Assembly: GCF_001314995.1 (NCBI RefSeq)
Contig: NZ_CP012938.1
Span: forward strand, 5,704,001 to 5,768,000
Direction: 5' to 3'
Origin: Bacteroides ovatus
GTDB taxonomy: Bacteria; Bacteroidota; Bacteroidia; Bacteroidales; Bacteroidaceae
DNA length: 64,000 nt
A model generated the notes under the pieces. The model saw only the letters and a program-made list of their open reading frames with translations. It searched no databases and was not told where the DNA came from. Each line of letters begins with the position of its first letter. The first letter of the stretch is position 1. The translations under genes and the position numbers were made by a program. Shown here one piece after another: positions 47,501-54,789 of this stretch.

Positions 47501-48823
47501 TTCTTGAGTTTCGGCGACGTGGCGGAACAGAAGAATATGAACTTCCGTTTCTTGCCTTCGGTGCCATCTTATAAGATGTTTATTGATAAAGGAAATTTGG
47601 ATAAGGTGACTTATAACCTGCTTTCAAATGCATTTAAATATACTCCTTCCAACGGAACGATTATTCTTTCGGTGAATGTGGACGAAGGGAAACAAACATT
47701 GCAAATTCAGGTTTCGGATACAGGAGTGGGGATTCCTAAAGAGAAACAGAACGAATTGTTCAAGCGGTTTATGCAGAGTAATTTCTCCGGTGACAGTATT
47801 GGGGTCGGTCTGCATTTGAGCCACGAACTGGTGCAGGTACATAAAGGCACGATTGAATATAAAGACAATGAAGGTGGCGGTTCTGTATTTACCGTATGTA
47901 TTCCGACAGATAAGACGGTGTATTCGGAGAAAGACTTCCTTGTTCCGGGCAACGTATTGCTGAAAGAGGCGGATGGTCACGCACATCATTTGTTACAGCT
48001 TTCGGAAGAGCTTCCTGACCCGGAAAAGATGGTTGCTCCTTTGAATAAACGGAAAGTGCTGATTATTGAAGATGATAATGATATCCGTGAGTTTCTACGG
48101 GAAGAAATCGGCGCATACTTTGAAGTGGAAGTGGCTGCCGACGGCACGTCCGGATTTGAAAAGGCCCGTACGTATGATGCCGACCTGATTATCTGTGATG
48201 TTCTGATGCCGGGTATGACCGGATTTGAAGTAACCAAGAAACTAAAAACAGATTTTGATACGAGTCATATTCCCATTATCCTTCTGACTGCGTTGAACTC
48301 ACCGGAAAAGCATCTGGAAGGAATTGAGGCAGGTGCGGATGCATACATCGCCAAACCATTCAGCGTTAAACTGCTGTTGGCACGTGTATTCCGTTTGATC
48401 GAGCAGCGCGATAAATTGCGTGAGAAGTTCTCCAGTGAACCGGGTATTGTGCGTCCGGCTATGTGTACTACCGACCGGGATAAAGAATTTGCAGACCGTT
48501 TGGCTGCCATTCTCGAACAGAATCTTGCCCGCCCGGAATTTTCTATTGACGAGTTTGCGCAGCTTATGAAGTTGGGACGAACTGTTTTTTATCGGAAATT
48601 ACGCGGCGTAACAGGATATTCGCCTAATGAATATTTGCGTGTGGTGCGCATGAAGAAAGCGGCGGAGTTATTGCTGTCAGAAGATAATCTGACGGTTGCG
48701 GAAGTCTCTTACAAGGTAGGCATCAGTGATCCTTTCTATTTCAGTAAATGCTTTAAAGCACAGTTTGGGGTAGCACCATCGGTTTATCAGCGTGGTGTGA
48801 ATAGTGAAGGAGATTCCATGTAG
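44540..48823 (+). CDS. Hybrid two-component system sensor-regulator (HTCS)
   Basis: One-protein sensor kinase and transcription factor activating PUL genes on binding an oligosaccharide in the periplasm. Start set at 44540 (MMQRHLLIFTFLVSFVLNAY, a signal peptide); an upstream GTG at 44465 would put an unlikely leader in front. About 1427 aa: beta-propeller repeats with GLPNNSIRYIYQDSKGFLWL and many WIGT blades, a Y_Y_Y domain (YLNPGTYILHVKSSNGSG), transmembrane segment (about 860-885, MLGYVLLLIIALYFAF), HisKA with phospho-His H913 (NISHEFRTPL), ATPase (NLLSNAFKYTPSNG; DTGVGIP), receiver with D1220 (IICDVLMPGM) and a C-terminal AraC-type HTH (FSIDEFAQLMKLGRTVFYRK, then VAEVSYKVGISDPFYFSKCF). 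The only such regulator here, it probably controls the five promoters sharing an operator core. Confidence 0.95.
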   Translation: MMQRHLLIFTFLVSFVLNAYSAIELRSTQMRTSDGLPNNSIRYIYQDSKGFLWLATLNGLSRYDGNSFLTFRPEIGDEVSLADNRIYDLTEDKDGFLWISTTPELYSCYDLQRARFVDYTGCGELRQNYSTVFVAANGDVWLSHSGNGCRKMVHQKNGEMTSTVFRTERGNLPDNRVKFVNEDASGRIWIGTQCGLVSVSNGQYRIEDRLIHFTSSLSYKDDMYFLTADGDIYYYQEATQKMQKLASLATVAGATSPTGNFLLKDKWVILTTTGVYTYKFATGEMAADPRLNIKKGELIRDNRGDYWIYNHTGRLTYVLAETGESKDFQLIPQDKISYIDFERYHIVHDSRGIIWISTYGNGLFAYNTAEDKLEHFVANINDQSHISSDFLQYVMEDRAGGIWVASEYSGLSRISVLNEGTSRIYPESRDLFDRSNTIRMLTRMSNGDICVGTRKGGLYTFDSSLHSKMTNQYFHSNIYALTEDKQGRMWMGTRGNGLKVGDTWYYNNPSDLTALSDNNVFAIYRDRKDRMWIGTFGGGLELAEPTPDGKYKFRHFFQQTFGMRMVRVIEEDANGMVWVGTSEGICIFHPDSLIADADNYHLFSYTNGKFCSNEIKCIYRDTEGRMWIGTSGSGLNLCEPQDNYCSLKYEHYGTSEGLVNDVIQSILGDKKGNLWVATEYGISKFNPATHSFENYFFSSYTLGNVYSENSACMREDGKLLFGTNYGLIVIDPEKIQDNETFSPVVFTDLYVNGTQMNPQMEDSPLKQSLAYSDEITLKFFQNSFLIDFSTFDYSDSGHTKYMYWLENYDQGWSAPSPLNFASFKYLNPGTYILHVKSSNGSGVWNDSETTLKIVIVPPFWKTTWAMLGYVLLLIIALYFAFRIVRNFNGLRNRINVEKQLTEYKLVFFTNISHEFRTPLTLIQGALEKIQRVTDIPRELIYPLKTMDKSTQRMLRLINQLLEFRKMQNNKLALSLEETDVISFLYEIFLSFGDVAEQKNMNFRFLPSVPSYKMFIDKGNLDKVTYNLLSNAFKYTPSNGTIILSVNVDEGKQTLQIQVSDTGVGIPKEKQNELFKRFMQSNFSGDSIGVGLHLSHELVQVHKGTIEYKDNEGGGSVFTVCIPTDKTVYSEKDFLVPGNVLLKEADGHAHHLLQLSEELPDPEKMVAPLNKRKVLIIEDDNDIREFLREEIGAYFEVEVAADGTSGFEKARTYDADLIICDVLMPGMTGFEVTKKLKTDFDTSHIPIILLTALNSPEKHLEGIEAGADAYIAKPFSVKLLLARVFRLIEQRDKLREKFSSEPGIVRPAMCTTDRDKEFADRLAAILEQNLARPEFSIDEFAQLMKLGRTVFYRKLRGVTGYSPNEYLRVVRMKKAAELLLSEDNLTVAEVSYKVGISDPFYFSKCFKAQFGVAPSVYQRGVNSEGDSM

Positions 48824-48866
48824 AACAGATTTTTATCCATTTCGCTTCCGGACCTTTATATTGAAT

Positions 48867-48928
48867 AATAGTCCTTGTATTTGTGTACAATAGTCCATTG
48901 TACAATAGGGAAGGTACACCTATCTTTG
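48867..48928 (+). promoter_or_regulatory. Promoter with best HTCS operator candidate, deacetylase-GH105 operon
   Basis: AATAGTCC occurs twice with a 22-nt period (48867-48874 and 48889-48896), two helical turns apart. The second is inside TGTACAATAGTCCATTGTAC (48884-48903), an 8-bp inverted repeat around a 5-nt centre. TATCTTTG (48921-48928) is the -7 box, and ATTG of the core is the -33 element (spacer 20). Confidence 0.8.
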
Positions 48929-48989
48929 CAGGGTAAATAGTGTGTGACTATGGCTTTCATATTCATATCTTTAATCATTTAATAGAATC

Positions 48990-49958
48990 ATGAAAACACT
49001 TTCTTTATTTATTCTGACTTCTTTTTTCTATATTTTGGGTATAAGTACCCTATCAGCTGCCAATTGGAAAGTTTACGTTGCCAAATATAAGCAGGACAAA
49101 ACTTGTGCTATCACCTATACTTTTGATGATGGTTTGGCAGAACATTCCACAGTGGCTGCGCCGGAATTGGAAAAGCGTGGCTTTAGAGGAACCTTCTGGG
49201 TTTGCGGTTTTTATACGGAACAAGGGGCATCATCCAAGTTACCTCGAATGACTTGGGATGAACTAAAGCAAATGGCAAAGAACGGACATGAAATCTCCAA
49301 TCATAGCTGGTCACATCAGAATGCGAAGCGTTTGACCTTGGAACAAGTGAAATCTGAAATAGAGAAGAATGATAGTGCGATTTTTGCCAATATAGGTGTG
49401 ATGCCTGTCACTTATTGTTATCCATATAACTATAAGACAGATGAGATCGTTGCGCTGGCTTCTAAAAACAGAGTGGGAACACGTACCAAACAGATTTCGA
49501 TTGGCGGAAAATCTAGCCCTCAACGATTTGCCAAATGGCTGGATGATTTAATGACGAAAGAGGAGTGGGGAGTAGGTATGACGCATGGAATCAATTACGG
49601 ATATGATGCTTTTAAGGAACCTTCGTTGTTTTGGGAACACTTGGATAAAGTGAAAAGTCTGGAAGATAAGATTTGGGTAGGTACGTTTCGTGAAGTGGCT
49701 GCTTATATAAGGGAGAGGGATGATATTCGATTAAACGTTTCCACACATAAGAGGGGATTGACGATTACTCCTGAAATGACATTGGACAAGAAAATATATA
49801 CAGAACCATTAACCATGGTGCTTGTGGGAGAAGCAGTAGAAAAGGTGTCTGTGAAACAAGGTAAAAAGCAGCTTTCCGCACATATTTCCGGAGATAAAGT
49901 TCTTTTCGATTTCAATCCGTATGCAGGGAAAATTAAAGTAAGTTTCAACAATAAATAA
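48990..49958 (+). CDS. Secreted NodB-type polysaccharide deacetylase (CE4-like)
   Basis: Metal-dependent deacetylase fold, predicted periplasmic (signal peptide ends about residue 23, TLSAA). The NodB core has TFDDG (D46, D47), the metal-binding HxxxH as NHSWSHQ (H105, H109), RGTFWVCGFY and a late CYPYNYKTDE. The C-terminal 80 residues form a small beta domain (TLDKKIYTEPLTMVLVGEAV). It is the first gene after an operator-type promoter and is separated by 7 nt from GH105 copy B, so it is co-regulated with RG-I degradation. Classical CE4 enzymes act on N-acetyl sugars or xylan; which acetyl group it removes here is unknown. Confidence 0.85.
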   Translation: MKTLSLFILTSFFYILGISTLSAANWKVYVAKYKQDKTCAITYTFDDGLAEHSTVAAPELEKRGFRGTFWVCGFYTEQGASSKLPRMTWDELKQMAKNGHEISNHSWSHQNAKRLTLEQVKSEIEKNDSAIFANIGVMPVTYCYPYNYKTDEIVALASKNRVGTRTKQISIGGKSSPQRFAKWLDDLMTKEEWGVGMTHGINYGYDAFKEPSLFWEHLDKVKSLEDKIWVGTFREVAAYIRERDDIRLNVSTHKRGLTITPEMTLDKKIYTEPLTMVLVGEAVEKVSVKQGKKQLSAHISGDKVLFDFNPYAGKIKVSFNNK

Positions 49959-49965
49959 TCTAAGA

Positions 49966-51102
49966 ATGTACATGAAAAATAAATTAGTACTATTACTCTT
50001 TTTCATATTGACAGGTGCTGTCAGTGTAAATGCTCAAAACTTGCCCGATCAAAAGGAAACATTGGAGGTCATGAAGAAAGTGAACGGTTACTTTATGAAA
50101 AAGTATGCCGATTATACTATCCCCAGTTTTTATGGTCGTGTACGTCCCAGTAATATCTGGACACGTGGCGTATATTATGAGGGGCTGATGGCGCTCTATT
50201 CTATTTATCCGCGTGAGGATTATTATAAGTATGCCTACGATTGGGCTGATTTTCACAAATGGGGAATGAGAAACGGCAATACCACCCGTAACGCCGACGA
50301 CCATTGCTGTGGACAAACGTATATCGACTTATATAATATTTGTCCGTCAGACCCGAACATGATCCGGAATATCAAAGCAAGTATCGATATGGTAGTGAAC
50401 ACCCCGCAGGTGAACGACTGGTGGTGGATTGACGCTGTACAGATGGCAATGCCTATTTTTGCTAAATTCGGAAAGATGACTGGGGAACAGAAGTACTACG
50501 ACAAGATGTGGGATATGTACTATTATACACGCAGTCAGCACGATGAAACCGGTATGTTCAATCAGAAAGACGGTCTGTGGTGGCGCGATCAGGATTTCAA
50601 TCCTCCCTATAAGGAGCCTAATGGAGAGGATTGCTATTGGAGTCGTGGAAACGGATGGGTATATGCTGCTTTGGTGCGTGTCTTGGATGAAATTCCCTCT
50701 GACGAAAAACACCGTCAGGACTATGTCAATGATTTCCTGACCATGAGCAAGGCATTGAAGAAGTGTCAGCGTGAAGACGGTTTCTGGAATGTCAGCCTTC
50801 ATGATCCTACGAACTTCGGAGGCAAAGAGACTTCCGGCACAGCACTGTTTGTTTACGGTATGGCTTGGGGAGTTCGTAACGGACTGCTCGACCGTAAAGA
50901 ATATCTTCCCATCCTTTTAAAAGCGTGGAACGCTATGGTGAAAGATGCCGTACATCCGAACGGATTCCTGGGATATGTACAAGGTACGGGTAAGGAGCCC
51001 AAAGACGGTCAGCCGGTTACTTATAAGAGTGTACCCGACTTTGAAGATTACGGTGTAGGTTGTTTCCTGCTTGCCGGAACGGAAGTGTACAAGCTGAAAT
51101 AA
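49966..51102 (+). CDS. GH105-type unsaturated uronyl hydrolase (copy B)
   Basis: Same enzyme type as the gene at 39475-40617: removes unsaturated uronic acid from lyase products. The signal peptide (LLLFFILTGAVSVNAQ) differs from copy A, but the mature proteins are the same length and differ at about a dozen residues, concentrated near the N-terminus (for example ENIIKVNDY against EVMKKVNGY). Silent nucleotide differences are frequent, so the duplication is not brand new; protein conservation implies purifying selection or gene conversion. Oriented opposite to copy A. Motifs: RPSNIWTRGVYYEGLMALY, NDWWWIDAVQMA, CYWSRGNGWVYAA. Co-transcribed with the deacetylase gene. The start at 49966 or 49972 (MKNKLVLLLF) cannot be separated. 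Confidence 0.92.
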   Translation: MYMKNKLVLLLFFILTGAVSVNAQNLPDQKETLEVMKKVNGYFMKKYADYTIPSFYGRVRPSNIWTRGVYYEGLMALYSIYPREDYYKYAYDWADFHKWGMRNGNTTRNADDHCCGQTYIDLYNICPSDPNMIRNIKASIDMVVNTPQVNDWWWIDAVQMAMPIFAKFGKMTGEQKYYDKMWDMYYYTRSQHDETGMFNQKDGLWWRDQDFNPPYKEPNGEDCYWSRGNGWVYAALVRVLDEIPSDEKHRQDYVNDFLTMSKALKKCQREDGFWNVSLHDPTNFGGKETSGTALFVYGMAWGVRNGLLDRKEYLPILLKAWNAMVKDAVHPNGFLGYVQGTGKEPKDGQPVTYKSVPDFEDYGVGCFLLAGTEVYKLK

Positions 51103-51166
51103 TAGAATAATATACACTTCTCCATGGGTAATTATACTCCGGTAGCCTTACTTCCCTTGAATGGAT

Positions 51167-51228
51167 AATTGCCAAGGTATTTGCGTACAATCGTCCATTG
51201 TATACTTCAATAAGTACGTCTACATTTG
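51167..51228 (+). promoter_or_regulatory. Promoter with HTCS operator candidate, fimbrillin-CE12 operon
   Basis: Core TACAATCGTCCATTGTA (51186-51202), -7 box TACATTTG (51221-51228), spacing 24 nt from the reference C. A weaker upstream half-site (AATTGCC, 51167) is 22 nt before the main one. GTATTTGCGTACAAT is shared almost exactly with the deacetylase promoter. Confidence 0.8.
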
Positions 51229-51263
51229 CAGGAGTAAAAAACTAAAAAAAACAATAACTTAAA

Positions 51264-52226
51264 ATGAAGACATCAATGAAAAACATGTATTTAGCTGCTG
51301 CTATGGTAGTGTCATTAGCTTTTTCTGCTTGTAGTGATGAAGAGTCGGGAAAGGCGGATCGCGCTTATAAACCCATCGAAATTTATGGAAATATCAATGA
51401 AGTGGTGAATAATGTACAGGAAACTCGTGCTGTCGGTGCGGCATGGGGCTCGGACGACCGGATTGGAGTGACTGTTGAAGCGGATGAGGATAATGCGACC
51501 GCTAATGCAGTGGATACCTATATTAATATCCAATATCGCAATGAAACCGGAGGTTCGTTCCGTGTTGTGAACGAAGGCTCAACAGACAATAATATCCGTT
51601 TGAAAGGAGAAGGTGAGTTTACTTTGAATGCTTATTATCCGTATCAGGGAGCGAATGGTACATTGCCGGGTACAGAAGGAGTGATTGCAAAAACAATCAG
51701 CGGAGCAGACCAGACAACCGACAAACAGCCACAAATAGACTTTCTATTTGCCCAGGCTACCGGAGTTCGTGCAGAGTCTCCTGTTACCTTCGACTTCTCA
51801 CATAAAATGACTAAAATCATATTGAAGTTTAAAGCAACCAACGGAGCTACATTAAATAATATGAAAGTCTATTTGAAAAGCCTGCAGTTGGAAGGCTCTT
51901 TTAATGTGACTACCGGTGAGGCTGTTGCCAAAAGCGGTGCTACTCCAAATTCAGAATTAAGCATGGATATTGCTAAACCGGCAGAAGGTGAAATGACTGC
52001 ATCCATTATTTTATTCCCACAGGATATGCCGGAGAAAGTTTTGCTGGAAGTGAGAATGAATGATGAGACCTACACGCAATACATGCCTGTTCAGAATCTG
52101 GAGAGTGGACATGCCTATCCTTATAATGTGACCTTCGAAAATCCTGCAATGACAATCACCAAAGCGGAAATAGAAGACTGGATCGTAGAAGATGATAAAG
52201 ATGTAACTGCTTCGGTTACTGAATAA
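51264..52226 (+). CDS. Fimbrillin-family lipoprotein (320 aa)
   Basis: Surface lipoprotein with lipobox FSAC (Cys 23) followed by the acidic SDEESGKAD. The fimbrillin-like plan is seen in RAVGAAWGSDDRIGVTVEAD, GEFTLNAYYPYQGANG, QIDFLFAQATGVRAESPVTF, FSHKMTKIILKF and a final GHAYPYNVTF. It resembles the 337-aa protein at 16715-17728, so the two operons carry related sets. First gene of an operon of five behind an operator-type promoter. Likely a surface glycan-binding or adhesive protein; direct evidence is lacking. Confidence 0.8.
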   Translation: MKTSMKNMYLAAAMVVSLAFSACSDEESGKADRAYKPIEIYGNINEVVNNVQETRAVGAAWGSDDRIGVTVEADEDNATANAVDTYINIQYRNETGGSFRVVNEGSTDNNIRLKGEGEFTLNAYYPYQGANGTLPGTEGVIAKTISGADQTTDKQPQIDFLFAQATGVRAESPVTFDFSHKMTKIILKFKATNGATLNNMKVYLKSLQLEGSFNVTTGEAVAKSGATPNSELSMDIAKPAEGEMTASIILFPQDMPEKVLLEVRMNDETYTQYMPVQNLESGHAYPYNVTFENPAMTITKAEIEDWIVEDDKDVTASVTE

Positions 52227-52257
52227 ACGACTGACAAGGATTCAAAAAAAGAATGAT

Positions 52258-53148
52258 ATGAAAAGAAATGAATTATGGCTCGGCTGTTTATTGGCAGTAG
52301 CAGGTTTCTTCGGAGCTTGTACCAATGTAGTGGAAGACGAGTCTCAAAATAATAAATATCCGATGGAGCTAATGGCGGAAAAGTCAGCTATAACTTTCAC
52401 GCGTAGCATCGGGGAGAAGACTGAATGGGATGGAGGAGAGCTTGTTTCCCTATACGATGGTTTCTCACAAAAGTTGTATGAGGTTTCTCAATCAGGAGAA
52501 ATGAGTGCTAAAAATAACGATCCTCTTTATTGGTATACAACGACGGAAGAAGAGACTTTGTTTGCCTGGTATCCTTCTTCGGAAACTTTGTTGACAGAGT
52601 GGACCGTAGCTTCCGATCAGACTATTGAAGAATCATATAAAAACTCGGATTTCCTTTATGCCTATGAGAAAATGAAATTCCGTAGCGAGCGGAAGCTTAA
52701 ATTCCATCACGGAACGGTGAAGCTGATTATCAACGTGAAAGGTGACGGAGACACTGTATCGGAAGAAGATTTGAAGGATATTGTGTTCACTGTAAGTGCT
52801 GTAACAAAGGGCAGTATGGCAGAAGGCAAATTACAGTCTGCCGCAGGAGTTGAAGCGACAGTGATGAAACCTTATTTGTTGGAAAATGCCAGAGAAGGAT
52901 ACGCTTATTCTTTTCAGTTGCTGATGATTCCGCAGGATATGTCCGGCAAATTATTCTTTAAAGTTGCGTTGAAAGACGGCAGGAATTTCGGTCATACGCC
53001 GGGCAATGGTGAAGGCATATTAGAAGGTGGACACCAATATACATACAATGTAGGAGTTGGTAAACCGGGATTGAAAGTGACAATAGAAAAAGATTCTGTT
53101 TCGTGGGACGGTGATGACGAAGAGGTTGAAGGAACTGATAGAGAATAA
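52258..53148 (+). CDS. Fimbrillin-family lipoprotein (296 aa)
   Basis: Signal MKRNELWLGCLLAVAGFFGA with lipobox Cys 21, then acidic residues (TNVVEDESQ). Middle motifs are fimbrillin-like: GEKTEWDGGELVSLYDG, LFAWYPSSETLL, FLYAYEKMKF, KLKFHHGTVKLIINVKG, and a GGHQYTYNVGVGKPG end. It lies 31 nt after the previous gene and 21 nt before the next, so it is translated as part of the same mRNA. No counterpart of this middle protein occurs in the 16-19 kb operon. Confidence 0.75.
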   Translation: MKRNELWLGCLLAVAGFFGACTNVVEDESQNNKYPMELMAEKSAITFTRSIGEKTEWDGGELVSLYDGFSQKLYEVSQSGEMSAKNNDPLYWYTTTEEETLFAWYPSSETLLTEWTVASDQTIEESYKNSDFLYAYEKMKFRSERKLKFHHGTVKLIINVKGDGDTVSEEDLKDIVFTVSAVTKGSMAEGKLQSAAGVEATVMKPYLLENAREGYAYSFQLLMIPQDMSGKLFFKVALKDGRNFGHTPGNGEGILEGGHQYTYNVGVGKPGLKVTIEKDSVSWDGDDEEVEGTDRE

Positions 53149-53169
53149 TATTCAAAATTTGAAGCGAAG

Positions 53170-54774
53170 ATGAAACAATATAAACTTATGCAAGTGGCCT
53201 TGCTGGCAATCCTATTGTTCGGTTGGGCTGGTTGTTCTCAAAATGAGGAAGAAGTTCCGGGAAATGTACGGAATGGGATTGTACTGAACGTGACTGATAC
53301 AGGGATAATTAGCAATGAACCGTCTACGCGTACAGAAGATACGGGATTCGTCACGACCTTTACACAAGGCGACCAGATTGGACTGTTCGCCGTGAAAGAC
53401 GGTGCGATATTGGACGAAATCAATAATATGCCTTTCACTTTCAATGGTTCGAGCTGGTCGGGTAAACCGATATTGTATGATGATCGTCTGGTGGGAGTGA
53501 ATTTCTATGCTTACTATCCTTATCAATCGGAAATGACAGGAAAAACGGATTTGATAGGTGATGATTTTTTTGCTCCTCTGGCAGCCGGTTGGGAATTGAC
53601 AACAGAACAAAGTGATCAGAAAGCATATGCGAAACAGGATTTGATGACCTCAAATGCAACTGCATTGATTGGTGAGAACGGAAACTACTCATTGAGCTTT
53701 CAGTTAACACACCGTATGAGCTTGGTTGTTGTGAAGTTGCCTTCCACTCGTTATATCTTTACAGATGCCGAAGGAGTGGCAATGCCGGAAGAAACTCCTT
53801 ATGTTGCTATGTCTGTCGATGTAGCTTTTTATCTTGATAATGTGGAGGAAGGAACTAAAATTTCTCCTTATTATGACGCAAAGAAAGATGAATATCGTTT
53901 GCTAAGAAAACCGTCTTCGGAAAATCAGATTATCGGTCATTATAATGATAAGCAATGTACGCTTGATACGGCTGAAAAGATGAAAGAAGGAAAATACAAA
54001 CGTTTTGTTGTCGATGGTGGATATAAAGAGGTGACCCATCATCTGCAGGTAGGCGATTATTATTATGCAGATGGAAGTGTGGTAAGTGGCAATGAAGCAG
54101 AACCTGCAAAGGATAATTGTATTGGAATCGTTTGTTGGGTGGGAAATCCGATGCCTTCTGTGTTGTATAAAGATGTGGCGGGAACTCCCTATACTGCCAC
54201 TAATGATGCATTGCTCCGTTCGCATCCCAATTGTGTTCATGGGTTAGTTATGAGCCTCTATACAGAAACGGGCAAATTCTCTCCTGCTCTTACTCAAAGT
54301 ATACACGACTGGTTTATGACTACTTCGTTTACTTCTTCTTATGTATCTGTTACCGGATATTATGATGCAAATGAAAATAATAAAAACAAACCTCTTCGCT
54401 TTTTGGGATATAACAACTCGGAAGTATTAGATTTGTACTACGATACTTTCAAAACAGATTTTGAATGTTTCCAATATCAGGATGATTGTGAAAGTAGCTT
54501 CCCGTCTCCGTCTATAACTACCGGTTGGTATGTGCCTTCCAGTGGGGAACTTGTTGCTTTGCAGGATAAAGATAATTCTTTAGAGAGTAAGCTGAATACT
54601 AAGTTGATAAAAGTATCGGATAAAACAATGGATATATCTGCTACCTATTGGAGTAGTACGGAACGGAATAATAAGAATATGTACATTGTTACTTATTCTA
54701 AAACAGCTGGCTCGGCAGGAACCGGTGGTGTCAAGACCAATACTTACACTTATCGTTTTTTCCTGGGATTCTAA
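53170..54774 (+). CDS. Fimbrillin-family lipoprotein with C-terminal YWSST-type domain (534 aa)
   Basis: Paralogue of the 541-aa protein at 17774-19399. Lipobox WAGC (Cys 22) then SQNEEEVPGN. N-terminal half: FVTTFTQGDQIGLFAVKDG, VNFYAYYPYQSEMTG, QLTHRMSLVVVKLPS. C-terminal half: VGDYYYADGSVVSGNEAEPA, CVHGLVMSLYTETG, GWYVPSSGELVALQDKD, ATYWSSTERNNK, ending RFFLGF. The WYxPSxGE...YWSST arrangement resembles a surface domain often found in Bacteroidetes secreted proteins. Its preservation in two RG-I operons suggests a role in binding the polymer, but this is inference. Confidence 0.75.
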   Translation: MKQYKLMQVALLAILLFGWAGCSQNEEEVPGNVRNGIVLNVTDTGIISNEPSTRTEDTGFVTTFTQGDQIGLFAVKDGAILDEINNMPFTFNGSSWSGKPILYDDRLVGVNFYAYYPYQSEMTGKTDLIGDDFFAPLAAGWELTTEQSDQKAYAKQDLMTSNATALIGENGNYSLSFQLTHRMSLVVVKLPSTRYIFTDAEGVAMPEETPYVAMSVDVAFYLDNVEEGTKISPYYDAKKDEYRLLRKPSSENQIIGHYNDKQCTLDTAEKMKEGKYKRFVVDGGYKEVTHHLQVGDYYYADGSVVSGNEAEPAKDNCIGIVCWVGNPMPSVLYKDVAGTPYTATNDALLRSHPNCVHGLVMSLYTETGKFSPALTQSIHDWFMTTSFTSSYVSVTGYYDANENNKNKPLRFLGYNNSEVLDLYYDTFKTDFECFQYQDDCESSFPSPSITTGWYVPSSGELVALQDKDNSLESKLNTKLIKVSDKTMDISATYWSSTERNNKNMYIVTYSKTAGSAGTGGVKTNTYTYRFFLGF

Positions 54775-54789
54775 ATTAAAGATATTTGT

